Shown here in pieces: positions 42,870 through 51,995 of a DNA stretch of 64,000 bases. The notes under the pieces were generated by a model, which worked only from the letters and a program-made list of their open reading frames with translations, was not told the origin of the DNA and did no database searches. The position numbers were made by a program, and so were the translations under genes. The DNA is from Bacteroidales bacterium (GTDB taxonomy: Bacteria; Bacteroidota; Bacteroidia; Bacteroidales; NBLH01), in the NCBI GenBank assembly GCA_016937695.1, contig JAFGWC010000046.1, positions 62,001 through 126,000 on the forward strand, read 5' to 3'. How positions within the stretch are numbered: position 1 is the stretch's first letter; every line of letters begins with the position of its first letter.

Positions 42870-43028
42870 TTAACGTTTATGACTTGGTTCATCAGAAACG
42901 GAAAGTTTTTTTCTTCCTTTTGCTCTTCTGGCTGCTAATACTTTTCTGCCGCTTGCAGAGGCCATTCTTTCTCTAAAACCGTGCTTGTTTTTTCTTTTTC
43001 TATTTGATGGTTGAAACGTTCTTTTCAT
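42870..43028 (-). CDS. rpmH: 50S ribosomal protein L34
   Basis: 52 aa. It begins [20 protein letters not shown], continues [20 protein letters not shown] and ends in a [12 protein letters not shown] tail that is slightly longer than the E. coli protein. L34 sits in 23S rRNA domain III. It is not followed by rnpA or yidC as in many bacteria. Transcribed from a TACTTTTG box at 43147-43154 with a leader of about 115 nt and ended by the hairpin at 42773-42793. Confidence 0.97.
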   Translation of the reverse strand: MKRTFQPSNRKRKNKHGFRERMASASGRKVLAARRAKGRKKLSVSDEPSHKR

Positions 43029-43146
43029 GACTTTAAATTTTTTATAAGTATTTGTCTATCAGTTTATTGCAAATTTGGCTTACTAATAGTTCAAAAATCT
43101 TTAATTCTACCTTATATTTTTTGTTTAAATCTTTAAATTCGGACTG

Positions 43147-43154
43147 CAAAAGTA
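43147..43154 (-). promoter_or_regulatory. rpmH promoter, -7 box
   Basis: TACTTTTG on the minus strand followed by CAGTCCGAA, identical over 17 nt to the rplU promoter region. Confidence 0.7.
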
Positions 43155-43340
43155 ATATAATTTTCTTTTTTTCAAAAACTTTACACAAATATTTAGTGAT
43201 TTTTGTAAAGTAAATTTCAACTTGTTTAAAAATATTGTTGCTTGTATTTATTTTTTTTAATATATGCTGCTGATAATAAATGCATTAATCAAATTTTTTA
43301 CTTCTATTTTATTAATGATATATATTAACAAACTAATTTT

Positions 43341-43348
43341 TATATTTG
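43341..43348 (+). promoter_or_regulatory. possible ispE -7 box, near-leaderless
   Basis: TATATTTG ends only 4 nt before the ispE ATG, so a transcript from it would have almost no leader. It could also be chance in AT-rich DNA. Confidence 0.35.
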
Positions 43349-43352
43349 TTTT

Positions 43353-44174
43353 ATGATAAGTTTTCCAAATGCAAAAATAAATATTGGGTTAAATGTTGTT
43401 TCTAAAAGAGATGATGGTTTCCATAATATTGAAACAATATTTTATCCTGTTAAACTTTATGATATTCTTGAGTTTGTTGAAATTGATAAATCAATTAGCA
43501 CAAAATCAAAATTTCTGCAAACAGGAATTGAGCTTGGAATAGAAAATGATATAAACATTTGCTTTAAAGCTTATAGTTTAATTGCTAATGATTTTTCATT
43601 GCCTTTATTAAATATTCATTTACATAAAATTATTCCGTTTGGTGCAGGTTTGGGAGGCGGTTCTTCTGATGCTGCTTTTATGCTTAAAGAAATTAATAAT
43701 TTCTTTAATTTAAATTTAAGTAGCTATGAATTAATAAATTACACTTCAAAATTAGGCAGCGATTGTGCATTTTTCATTAACAATAAACCTGTTTTCGCTT
43801 TTGAAAAAGGTGATAAATTTAAAAGTATTGAGTTAAATTTAGAAGGATATTATATTTTATTAATAAAGCCTGATATTTTTGTAAGTACGGCTGATGCATA
43901 TTCTGGAATTAAAGCTAAAAATTCAGAAAATGAGTTAATTGAATTAATTAAAAAACCTATTGCTGATTGGAAGAATTATATTTTTAATGATTTTGAAATT
44001 CCTGTTTTTAAAAAATTCCCCGAATTGAAAGCAATTAAAGATGATTTATATAAAAGTGGGGCAATATATGCATCAATGTCAGGAAGTGGTTCTTCAATTT
44101 TTGGAATTTTTGACAAAAAACCTGAAATTCCTGAAAAATATCAAGAATATTTTGTTTATACAGATGAATTTTAG
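43353..44174 (+). CDS. ispE: 4-diphosphocytidyl-2-C-methyl-D-erythritol kinase
   Basis: 273 aa GHMP kinase. It starts MISFPNAKINIGLNVVSKRD, which fixes the start codon by family similarity. The ATP loop is PFGAGLGGGSSDAAFML near 89, and SMSGSGSSIFGIF near 239 is the third GHMP motif. It phosphorylates CDP-methylerythritol in the MEP route to isoprenoids. Convergent with lptG, 3 bp apart. Confidence 0.97.
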   Translation: MISFPNAKINIGLNVVSKRDDGFHNIETIFYPVKLYDILEFVEIDKSISTKSKFLQTGIELGIENDINICFKAYSLIANDFSLPLLNIHLHKIIPFGAGLGGGSSDAAFMLKEINNFFNLNLSSYELINYTSKLGSDCAFFINNKPVFAFEKGDKFKSIELNLEGYYILLIKPDIFVSTADAYSGIKAKNSENELIELIKKPIADWKNYIFNDFEIPVFKKFPELKAIKDDLYKSGAIYASMSGSGSSIFGIFDKKPEIPEKYQEYFVYTDEF

Positions 44175-44177
44175 CAA

Positions 44178-45269
44178 TTATTTAGGTGCAATAATATATA
44201 AAAATATGCCTATTATAAAGAAAATAATATTTGGCATCCAAACACCTAATAATGAAGGGATTGAGTTTGCTTTTGCAAGTTCACCAAAAACTTGCATAAA
44301 TAGTATATAAATAAAACTTAAAGCAAGTCCAAGTCCAATATTAACGCCGGTTCCGCCTCTTCTTTTTTTTGTAGATAAGCTTACGCCGATTAAGGTTAAA
44401 ATAAAAGTAGAAAAAGGAAAAGCAACTCTTCGATATTTTTCAACTATATATGATTCCAAATTATCATCACCTTTTAGCGTTAATTCTTTTATAACTACAC
44501 TTAGCTCTGTACTTGTTAATTTTTCAATAGATTTTAATCTGATTTGAAAATCTTTAGGATATAAATTTAATGAAGTGTCTATTGATTTTCCGGCTTCAAG
44601 CTCTCTATTTATTTTAGAATAGTTTCTTATGTAATAATCTTTTAAGCTCCATTTTTGTGTAATCGAATCCCAAGAAACTCTATTTGCAACTAGTTTTGAA
44701 ATCAATTCTTTATCTTCAAATTTTTCAATAGTAAAGTCGGAACCGGCATTTCTGTTATTATCATATGATTTTATATATACAAATGTGCCCGGTAATATTT
44801 GCCTGTGAATATTTGTTGAAGTAAATCTAAATTCGCTGTCAATATATTTATATTCAAAATCAATTCTTTTTTTGTTTGCTTCAGGAATTATATATCCTGT
44901 TAGGAAAAAAGAAAGTATTCCCAAAAAAAGTGCAGACAAAAAATATGGAAACATTAAGCGATGATAACTTATTCCATTACTTAAAATTGCAATAATCTCA
45001 GAATTGCTAGTAAGTTTTGATGTGAAAAATATTACTGATATAAAAATAAATAATGGTGAAAAGAAGTTTGCAAAATATGGCAAAAAGTTAAAGTAATAAA
45101 CAAAAACAATTTCGCTTAAAGGAACATTTTGCTCTAAAAAATCATCAATTTTTTCGGCTAAATCAAAAACAATTACAATGCTCATTATCAAAGCGATAGA
45201 GAAAAAAAATGTTCCTAAAAATTTTTTTATTATGTAAAGATCTAATTTCTTTAATCCAAATTTATCCAT
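44178..45269 (-). CDS. lptG: LptF/LptG family permease
   Basis: 363 aa YjgP/YjgQ-family protein. Two N-terminal helices in KLDLYIIKKFLGTFFFSIAL, a third and fourth around FANFFSPLFIFISVIFF and LMFPYFLSALFLGILSFFL, a periplasmic beta-jellyroll region (about 125-265) and two C-terminal helices. LptF and LptG form the inner-membrane part of the lipopolysaccharide exporter with LptB. Whether it is F or G cannot be settled by eye; the gene next to tgt in Bacteroidota is usually named LptF/G. It follows tgt by 43 nt on the same strand. Confidence 0.9.
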   Translation of the reverse strand: MDKFGLKKLDLYIIKKFLGTFFFSIALIMSIVIVFDLAEKIDDFLEQNVPLSEIVFVYYFNFLPYFANFFSPLFIFISVIFFTSKLTSNSEIIAILSNGISYHRLMFPYFLSALFLGILSFFLTGYIIPEANKKRIDFEYKYIDSEFRFTSTNIHRQILPGTFVYIKSYDNNRNAGSDFTIEKFEDKELISKLVANRVSWDSITQKWSLKDYYIRNYSKINRELEAGKSIDTSLNLYPKDFQIRLKSIEKLTSTELSVVIKELTLKGDDNLESYIVEKYRRVAFPFSTFILTLIGVSLSTKKRRGGTGVNIGLGLALSFIYILFMQVFGELAKANSIPSLLGVWMPNIIFFIIGIFLYIIAPK

Positions 45270-45312
45270 ATTCTTATTTTCAAATTCAGAATTACTATAG
45301 ATATTTTGTTAA

Positions 45313-46443
45313 TTATAATTTAGTGGATAATTTTTTTACCATATTATCTTTCCAATTAGAAAACTCACCGTTTTCAATTTTATTTCGTGCCTCACCAACT
45401 AGCCATAAATAAAACGCTAAGTTATGAATACTTGCAATTTGAGCTCCAAGCCTTTCATTTGAAGCAATTAAATGCCTTAAATAAGCTTTTGTATAAAAAG
45501 TATCCACAAATGAAGCTCCATCTATTTCGATAGGCGAAAAATCTTGTTTCCATTTAACATTTTTAATGTTAATTGTACCTTCTTTTGTAAAAAGCATTCC
45601 ATTTCTTCCATTTCTAGTTGGCATTACGCAATCAAACATATCAATTCCCAGTGCAATTCCTTCAAGAATATTTGCGGGAGTTCCTACGCCCATTAAATAT
45701 CTTGGTTTATCTTTTGGTAAAATGTCTGTTACAATATCGCACATTTCATACATATCTGCAACAGGTTCGCCTACCGATAAACCACCAATTGCATTTCCTT
45801 CAGCTTCATACGATGATATTACTTCTGCTGATTTTATTCTTAAATCTTTATAAACACTGCCTTGAACAATTGGAAAAAATGATTGTGAATGGCCGTATTT
45901 AGGCTCTGTTGCTCTAAAGTGTTTAATGCCTCTATCCAACCAATTATGCGTTAATTCTAATGAATTTTTAGCATAATTATAATCGCATGGATATGGCGTG
46001 CATTCGTCAAAAGCCATCATTATATCAGAACCGATAATTCTTTGAATATCAACCACATACTCAGGAGTAAAAGTATGTCGTGAACCATCAATGTGGGATT
46101 GAAAAACAGCACCATTTTCAGATAATTTTCTATTTGCTGCCAAAGAAAAAACTTGAAAACCACCACTATCTGTTAAAATTGGTTTTTCCCAATTCATAAA
46201 TTTATGTAAACCACCAGCTTTTTCAATGGTTTCCATTCCCGGACGCAAATATAAATGATAAGTATTGCCTAAAATTATTTGTGCTTTTATATCTTCTGAA
46301 AGCTCGTTTTGATGAATACCTTTAACAGAGCCAACTGTTCCAACAGGCATAAAAATTGGAGTTTTTATTTGACCATGATCTGTTGTAATTCTTCCTGTTC
46401 TAGCTTTGCTTTTATTGTCTGTTTTTGAAATTTCAAATTTCAT
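45313..46443 (-). CDS. tgt: tRNA-guanine transglycosylase
   Basis: 376 aa. The catalytic barrel is clear: FMPVGTVGSVKGI at the start, ILTDSGGFQVFSL near 88 (general base Asp), GGLSVGEP near 215, LMGVGTPANILEGIALGIDMFDCVMPTRNG in two adjacent blocks near 250-280 (nucleophile Asp). It exchanges guanine-34 for preQ1 in queuosine synthesis. The usual C-terminal zinc motif CxCxxC is absent: the stretch before TKAYLRHL reads IEIDGASFVDTFY. I recall the same replacement in other Bacteroidota enzymes. First of a two-gene operon with lptG; TACTTTTG box at 46467-46474. Confidence 0.96.
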   Translation of the reverse strand: MKFEISKTDNKSKARTGRITTDHGQIKTPIFMPVGTVGSVKGIHQNELSEDIKAQIILGNTYHLYLRPGMETIEKAGGLHKFMNWEKPILTDSGGFQVFSLAANRKLSENGAVFQSHIDGSRHTFTPEYVVDIQRIIGSDIMMAFDECTPYPCDYNYAKNSLELTHNWLDRGIKHFRATEPKYGHSQSFFPIVQGSVYKDLRIKSAEVISSYEAEGNAIGGLSVGEPVADMYEMCDIVTDILPKDKPRYLMGVGTPANILEGIALGIDMFDCVMPTRNGRNGMLFTKEGTINIKNVKWKQDFSPIEIDGASFVDTFYTKAYLRHLIASNERLGAQIASIHNLAFYLWLVGEARNKIENGEFSNWKDNMVKKLSTKL

Positions 46444-46466
46444 TTATATAGAATCTAATTTTTTGG

Positions 46467-46474
46467 CAAAAGTA
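46467..46474 (-). promoter_or_regulatory. tgt-lptG promoter, -7 box
   Basis: TACTTTTG on the minus strand, 24 nt before the tgt ATG. Confidence 0.6.
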
Positions 46475-46544
46475 GGTAAATTATTTTAAATAGTTGAATA
46501 CTAAAATATAATGTAAAGAATATTTATACATATCAATTTTTAAT

Positions 46545-46552
46545 TACATTTG
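46545..46552 (+). promoter_or_regulatory. GT2-sigma-rsmG promoter, -7 box
   Basis: TACATTTG followed by CA, 33 nt before the ATG at 46586. It argues against an upstream TTG start at 46550, which would fall inside the box. Confidence 0.6.
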
Positions 46553-46585
46553 CAAAAAATATTGATTAAAAAAAAATACCCACAA

Positions 46586-47713
46586 ATGGATTGTTTTTCA
46601 AACTTTAGTGCATTAGAAATTAGCTTGTTAGCAGTAATTATAGTTTCTTTAATAATACAGCTTTTTTATTATTTCTTTTTTTATTTAAGAATTGAATTTT
46701 ATAAAAGAAAAACAGAAAAAAATACACAGTTTCCTGTTTCGATTGTAATTTGTGCAAAAGACGAAGCTGAAAATTTAAAAAATTTCTTACCTCTGGTTTT
46801 AAACCAAAAATATCCCGAATTTGAAGTTATTGTTGTAAATGATGGATCTGAAGACGAAACAGCTGATATTCTAAAATTGTTGAAAAATGATTATGGAAAT
46901 TTATATGTAACTACTATTCCTTCAGATACAAAGTTTAAACATGGGAAAAAACTTGCTGTTTCAATTGGTCTTAAAGCTGCCAAAAATGATTGGGTTTTAC
47001 TTACTGATGCAGATTGTAAACCCGAATCTGAAAATTGGTTATCATACATGCAAGAGAATTTTGTTGATAAAACAGAAATTGTAATATCATATGGCGCTTA
47101 TGAGCCAAGTAAGGGCTTTTTAAACAAGTTAATCAGATTTGATACAATGTTTATTGCACTTCAGTATTTTACTTTTGCAATGGCTCGTATTCCTTATATG
47201 GGTGTTGGAAGAAATTTAGCATACAAAAAATCTCTTTTTTTTGAAAACAGAGGCTTCTCTAATCATTTACATCTTGAATCTGGCGATGATGATTTGTTTG
47301 TTAATGAAAATGCAAATAATGAAAATGTTAAAATTGAACTAAGGCCTGAAACTTTTACTCAAAGTAAAGCTGAAAAAAAATTTAAAGACTGGTATTATCA
47401 GAAAAAAAGACATCTAACAACAGGAAAATACTATAAATTTAAACATAAAGTACTATTAGGGTTAGAAGTTTTTAGCAGGGAGCTATTCTATATATCTTTT
47501 ATTTTTGCATTAATTTATTGTGATCATAAATTATTCTTAATTCCTTTATTTTTAATAAGAATGATTACTCAATTAACGGTTTTATATTTCGCATCAAAAA
47601 AATTAAATGAAAAAAATATATTTTATCTCGGTATAATATTTGATTTTATAATTCCAATAATTAACTTTATAGTAATATTCTCAAATACCATAAAGCGTAA
47701 ACGAAAAAAATGA
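46586..47713 (+). CDS. membrane family 2 glycosyltransferase
   Basis: 375 aa from ATG 46586. One N-terminal helix (about 12-35) precedes a GT-A domain: VSIVICAKDEAENLKNFLP near 52, VVNDGSEDETADIL near 85, LLTDADCKPESENW near 140 (DxD site) and YYQKKRHLTTGKYY near 275, equivalent to the Q/RxxRW region of processive enzymes. Three or four C-terminal helices follow. Probably builds a polysaccharide or glycolipid at the inner membrane. It overlaps the sigma factor gene by 4 bp. Confidence 0.9.
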   Translation: MDCFSNFSALEISLLAVIIVSLIIQLFYYFFFYLRIEFYKRKTEKNTQFPVSIVICAKDEAENLKNFLPLVLNQKYPEFEVIVVNDGSEDETADILKLLKNDYGNLYVTTIPSDTKFKHGKKLAVSIGLKAAKNDWVLLTDADCKPESENWLSYMQENFVDKTEIVISYGAYEPSKGFLNKLIRFDTMFIALQYFTFAMARIPYMGVGRNLAYKKSLFFENRGFSNHLHLESGDDDLFVNENANNENVKIELRPETFTQSKAEKKFKDWYYQKKRHLTTGKYYKFKHKVLLGLEVFSRELFYISFIFALIYCDHKLFLIPLFLIRMITQLTVLYFASKKLNEKNIFYLGIIFDFIIPIINFIVIFSNTIKRKRKK

Positions 47714-48315
47714 AGCCTGAAACTGATTTTTCAGAAAAAGCTAAAAGAGATTTAGAGTTAGTCGAAAAAGCTAAGCAAGGCGATCAAAAAGCTTATGCCA
47801 AATTATTGGGATATTATAGAGACACACTGTTTTTTATGATGAAAAAGATGGTGACTAACGTCGATGATGCCGAAGATTTAACAATTGAAGCTTTAGGAAA
47901 AGCTTTTAAAATGCTTGATAATTACACTCCAAAATATGCTTTTAGTACTTGGCTATTCAAAATTGCCACAAATCATTGTATCGATTTTTTAAGAAAACAG
48001 AATAGACACAATATGCTATCTATTGATGATAACTTTGATGAAGAAAAGGCAAATTCAAGAGAACTAATCCATTCTGAAAGTCTTGATCCTGAAGAAAAAA
48101 TGATTGAAGGACAAAAAGGAATACTTTTAAACGATATAATCAATAAATTAAACCCTGATTATCAAGAGATTATAAAATTAAAATACTATGAAGGACTTTC
48201 TTATATCGAAATTTCTGAAACTTTAAATATTCCTATTGGAACTGTAAAAGCAAGGCTTTTTAGATCAAAAGAATTATTGCTGAGCACTCTTAATAGTAAA
48301 GATATTTGTTTGTAA
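47710..48315 (+). CDS. ECF-type RNA polymerase sigma factor
   Basis: 201 aa. Region 2 (about 20-105) contains GDQKAYAKLLGYYRDTLFFM, DAEDLTIEALGKAFKML and FSTWLFKIATNHCIDFLRKQ; region 4 (about 140-195) contains INKLNPDYQEIIKLKYYEGL and the helix-turn-helix IPIGTVKARLFRSKELL. No anti-sigma gene is next to it; it lies between a glycosyltransferase (ATGA overlap) and rsmG, an arrangement seen in other Bacteroidota. Regulon unknown. Confidence 0.93.
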   Translation: MKPETDFSEKAKRDLELVEKAKQGDQKAYAKLLGYYRDTLFFMMKKMVTNVDDAEDLTIEALGKAFKMLDNYTPKYAFSTWLFKIATNHCIDFLRKQNRHNMLSIDDNFDEEKANSRELIHSESLDPEEKMIEGQKGILLNDIINKLNPDYQEIIKLKYYEGLSYIEISETLNIPIGTVKARLFRSKELLLSTLNSKDICL

Positions 48316-48331
48316 TTAAATACTTAAAAAA

Positions 48332-48952
48332 TTGGACATTATTCTAAAATACTTTCCCGATTTAAATTCTATTCAGATTGAAAATTTAAAAAAGTTAGAA
48401 TTATTATATAAAGATTGGAACGATAAAATCAATATTATTTCAAGAAAAGATATTGATAAATTGTGTGAAAGACATGTTTTACATTCTTTATCAATCGCTA
48501 AATATATAGATTTTCAGAAAAATACATCCATACTAGATATTGGAACTGGAGGTGGTTTTCCCGGAATACCTTTAGCAATTTTATTTCCAGATGTAAAATT
48601 TCACCTTGTAGATTCTATTGGTAAAAAAATAAAAGTAGTTAATGAAATTGTTGATGAACTTAATTTGAAAAATGTAATTGCAGAGCATAATCATAGTAGT
48701 CAGTTAAAAGGTAATTATGACTTTATTGTAAGTCGTGCTGTAACTGCATTTCCTGCATTTGTTGAACTAGTAAAAGATAGAATTAAAACAAATGGAAATA
48801 ATAAACTTATTAATGGAATTATTTATTTAAAAGGTGGAAATTTAGATGAAGAATTAAAAAAATTCAAAAAAAAAGTAATTATTACTCCTATTAAAGATTA
48901 TTTTGAAGAAGATTTCTTCGAATCAAAATACATTGTATACTTGCCGTTTTAA
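48332..48952 (+). CDS. rsmG: 16S rRNA (guanine527-N7)-methyltransferase
   Basis: 206 aa beginning at a TTG codon (48332); the family N-terminus DIILKYFPDL starts right after it and no in-frame ATG is near, so TTG is the likely start. SAM site: ILDIGTGGGFPGIPLAILFP near 70; also LHSLSIAKY and FIVSRAVTAFPAFVEL near 131. It methylates G527 of 16S rRNA. Third gene of the operon with GT2 and the sigma factor. Confidence 0.94.
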   Translation: MDIILKYFPDLNSIQIENLKKLELLYKDWNDKINIISRKDIDKLCERHVLHSLSIAKYIDFQKNTSILDIGTGGGFPGIPLAILFPDVKFHLVDSIGKKIKVVNEIVDELNLKNVIAEHNHSSQLKGNYDFIVSRAVTAFPAFVELVKDRIKTNGNNKLINGIIYLKGGNLDEELKKFKKKVIITPIKDYFEEDFFESKYIVYLPF

Positions 48953-49381
48953 CAATAATTATCAATTTTTAGATAGACGATTAAAAATAGATATTTTACA
49001 AATTTAAATTTTGATTTGATTTTTAAATAAAATAAAATCAAAATTATACAGCTAATTATCTTATTTATAAACTATTACAATAAAAAAACATCTCAGTAAA
49101 TATTTTTTATAGATATATTAAAGATAAATAAAACTTATTTTGTGCAAACAACTTATTAACGATATTATAATTTGTTTAATAAGTGAACAACTTGTTAATA
49201 AACATTAGTTGAATAATCAACAATTTTATTATTTTTGCTTATTTCATCTAAATTTGATTAATACAATTTAGCCAAAAATAAAATCTATTGAAAAGTAAAT
49301 TTAATTTGCTGTTGTATAAAAAAAGTACATCAATAATAATTAAAGGAAGTTTACCAATAACTAATTATAAATTATTAAAGT
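48953..49381. other. 429-bp AT-rich intergenic region with iterated repeats
   Basis: No gene seen. It holds three related repeats: AACAACTTATTAA (49147-49159), its inverted partner TTAATAAGT (49176-49184), and AACAACTTGTTAA (49186-49198). A GTTGAATAATCAAC palindrome follows at 49209-49222, then the promoter of the bifunctional-nuclease gene. Possible operator cluster; an origin role is not supported by other evidence. Confidence 0.5.
49209..49237 (+). promoter_or_regulatory. promoter of bifunctional-nuclease gene
   Basis: TTG (49209-49211), 18-nt spacer, TATTTTTG (49230-49237), with a leader of about 140 nt. The palindrome GTTGAATAATCAAC covers the -33 element. Confidence 0.55.
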
Positions 49382-49960
49382 ATGAATAAACTTAGATTAA
49401 GTATTGAAAGTCTGGTTTATAGTCAAACTCAGTCGGGAGCTTATGTATTAGTTATGGTTGAGGAGGGAACTAATAGAAAATTGCCGATTGTGATTGGAAC
49501 AGCTGAAGCTCAGGCAATTGCAATTGCCCTTGAAGATATGAATCCGCCTAGACCTTTAACTCACGATCTTTTCGTAAATTTTGCCGCAGCTTTTAATATA
49601 AATATACTCGAAGTTATTATTACAAAATTGCATGAAGGTATTTTTTATTCTGAACTAGTTTGTGAAAATTTTGCTAATAAAATTGTCATTGACTCCAGAA
49701 CATCTGATGCTATTGCTTTAGCGGTTAGATTTAAATGCCCGATATATGCATACCAAGAAGTTTTTGATAAAGCCGGAGTTGATCCAGATACTTTACAAAA
49801 CTCCAAATTTCAGGAAGATATTGATTCTGACTATGAACCAGATACGCTTGAGCTTAAACATAAAACCAAAGAAGAGCTTAAACAAATGTTAAATGATGCT
49901 ATTAAAAAAGAAGATTATGAATTGGCATCAAAAATTCGTGATGAATTAAAAAAGAAATAA
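49382..49960 (+). CDS. bifunctional nuclease (DUF151) domain protein with UVR motif
   Basis: 192 aa. The BFN/DUF151 domain occupies about 1-130: RKLPIVIGTAEAQAIAIALE near 30, RPLTHDLFVNFAAAFN near 57 and IDSRTSDAIALAVRFKCPIY near 100. A C-terminal UvrB/UvrC-type motif (EELKQMLNDAIKKEDYELAS, about 160-190) probably mediates protein contact. Plant relatives were reported to have DNase and RNase activity; bacterial function is uncertain. First gene of a rightward run; nupC follows after 45 nt. Confidence 0.93.
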   Translation: MNKLRLSIESLVYSQTQSGAYVLVMVEEGTNRKLPIVIGTAEAQAIAIALEDMNPPRPLTHDLFVNFAAAFNINILEVIITKLHEGIFYSELVCENFANKIVIDSRTSDAIALAVRFKCPIYAYQEVFDKAGVDPDTLQNSKFQEDIDSDYEPDTLELKHKTKEELKQMLNDAIKKEDYELASKIRDELKKK

Positions 49961-50005
49961 TAATTACTTTAAATAACATTCCTATTTATTAAACTTATAT
50001 TTATT

Positions 50006-51841
50006 ATGAAAAATCTATTTAAAAGCTTATTGCTACTAAGCTTATTTTTATCTATTAATTACTTAAATGCTCAAAATCAGAAAGATACTGTAAATTTATT
50101 AAACGGAAAATGGATTCCATTTTCTATTACAAATACAGAAGGACAAAATATTAAAAATATTGATTCTGCAGATTTTTTAAATATTAATACAGACAAAAAT
50201 TTTGATTATGAATTAAAAAAAGAAAATATTAAAGCTTCTGGTACATGGTGTTTTAAAAACAACAATATTATTTTTTCTTACATTCCAAAACCGTTCAGCT
50301 CTGATGTCGATTCAATAGTTTTTTCTACAGATGGAAGTCAAAATAATATTTCATATTACAATGATGAAAAAGAAATAGGGAGTTTTGAAAACAACGAACT
50401 TAAAGCTTCAAAATATTCTAGAAATTATGAAATTATTAAATGCAACAATGATACTTTAATTTTTACAGAAAACAATGTATATTACTCTTATATTAAAGAT
50501 ATTACTTTAAGTAAAGAAGTAGTTTCATTTAATTCAAAAGGTTTCAGTGTAACCAGCCTTTTTCGAGGAATGCTTGGGATGTTAGTACTTATTTTTATTG
50601 CTTATCTTTTTAGTATGAATAGAAAAGCAATTTCTTGGAGTGTGGTAATAAAAGGACTTGTTCTTCAATTAATTTTGGCTATTGGTGTTCTGCAAGTACC
50701 TGCTATTCAATCGTTTTTTGAAATTGTTGGTAAACTTTTTGTCAAAGTTCTCGATTTTACAATGGCAGGAACCGAATTCTTATTTAAATCATTTATTAGC
50801 GGACAAATTGAATCTCCGCTTATTAATTTTGCCATTACAATACTTCCAACAATTATTTTCTTTTCAGCATTAACAAGCGTTCTTTTTTATTTTGGAATTA
50901 TTCAAAAAGTCGTATATGCACTTGCTTGGGTGATGACAAAAATAATGAAACTATCAGGTGCCGAAAGTCTTTCAGTAGCCGGAAATATTTTTTTGGGACA
51001 AACCGAATCACCATTAATGATTAAAGCATATCTCGAAAAAATGAATAAATCTGAAATTCTGCTTGTAATGGCTGGCGGAATGGCAACGTTGGCTGGTGGA
51101 GTTTTAGCAGTTTATATCGGTGTGCTTGGAGGCACAGATCCTGTTCAAAGACTAATATTTGCAAAACACCTTTTAGCGGCTTCTGTTATGGCGGCGCCCG
51201 GGGTTGTTGTTATTTCTAAAATTCTTGTACCTCAGACAGAAGAAATTAGCAACGATGTTAGTATTACAAGCGAAAAAATTGGTAAAAATGTTCTCGATGC
51301 TATTTCTAACGGCACAAGCGAAGGCTTAAGACTTGCAGTTAATGTTGCAGCTATGTTACTGGTTTTCATAGCTTTTATAGCTCTTTTTAACTATGTTTTT
51401 ATTAAAATTGGTTATTGGACATCTTTAAATTCTGTAATAGCAGATTTTACTAATGGACAATTTAAAGAACTTTCATTACAATTTATTTTGGGATATACTT
51501 TTGCACCATTAATGTGGCTAATAGGTGTAGCTTCTGAGGATATTACGCTTGTTGGAAGAGTGCTTGGCGAAAAAATTATTATGACTGAATTTATCGGCTA
51601 TGTTAGTCTTGGCGATTTAAAATCAGCTGGTTCATTTGCTGAACAGAAATCAATAATTATGGCTACATATATGCTTTGCGGATTTGCTAATTTTGCTTCA
51701 ATTGGTATTCAAATTGGCGGAATTGGTTCTTTAGCGCCCGGAAAAAGAATACTTTTATCTCAATTTGGTTTAAGAGCTTTACTTGCTGGAACTTTAGCTT
51801 CTTTAATGTCTGCTACAATTGTTGGTATGATTTTGGGATAG
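50006..51841 (+). CDS. nupC: NupC-type nucleoside transporter with N-terminal extracytoplasmic domain
   Basis: 611 aa, about 200 longer than a classical NupC. A signal peptide (1-22, LNAQN) precedes a soluble beta-rich domain (about 23-180) with GKWIPFSI at its start and GTWCFKNN, resembling lipocalin-like folds. The concentrative nucleoside transporter part starts near 187: VLQLILAIGVLQVPAIQSFF, GQTESPLMIKAYLEKMNKSE near 330, GGMATLAGGVLAVYIGVL and a GYVSLGDLKSAGSF end region. It imports nucleosides with sodium or protons. The fused N-terminal domain must lie in the periplasm. Confidence 0.92.
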   Translation: MKNLFKSLLLLSLFLSINYLNAQNQKDTVNLLNGKWIPFSITNTEGQNIKNIDSADFLNINTDKNFDYELKKENIKASGTWCFKNNNIIFSYIPKPFSSDVDSIVFSTDGSQNNISYYNDEKEIGSFENNELKASKYSRNYEIIKCNNDTLIFTENNVYYSYIKDITLSKEVVSFNSKGFSVTSLFRGMLGMLVLIFIAYLFSMNRKAISWSVVIKGLVLQLILAIGVLQVPAIQSFFEIVGKLFVKVLDFTMAGTEFLFKSFISGQIESPLINFAITILPTIIFFSALTSVLFYFGIIQKVVYALAWVMTKIMKLSGAESLSVAGNIFLGQTESPLMIKAYLEKMNKSEILLVMAGGMATLAGGVLAVYIGVLGGTDPVQRLIFAKHLLAASVMAAPGVVVISKILVPQTEEISNDVSITSEKIGKNVLDAISNGTSEGLRLAVNVAAMLLVFIAFIALFNYVFIKIGYWTSLNSVIADFTNGQFKELSLQFILGYTFAPLMWLIGVASEDITLVGRVLGEKIIMTEFIGYVSLGDLKSAGSFAEQKSIIMATYMLCGFANFASIGIQIGGIGSLAPGKRILLSQFGLRALLAGTLASLMSATIVGMILG

Positions 51842-51995
51842 AATAAGCAATTGGTTTATTTAGTAATTAGTAATTTGGGCATTTATATTTAATTACCAGG
51901 TACTAATTTCTAATTATTTATTATTTATAAAAAACAGTAAACTAAAGGATTACATTTTTTTTTAACTAAAACTTTACAATAAATAAAACTGACTA

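Larger units (their letters stand above)
43029..43352. other. divergent intergenic region rpmH/ispE
   Basis: 324 bp of AT-rich sequence holding the rpmH promoter and leader on the minus strand and a TATATTTG box just before ispE. Nothing else recognisable. Confidence 0.6.

Noticed and set aside
48953-49381. Replication origin
   Set aside because: The region is AT-rich with repeats and lies near rsmG and rpmH, but there is no dnaA, no clear cluster of TTATNCACA-type boxes and no consistent gene-strand switch.
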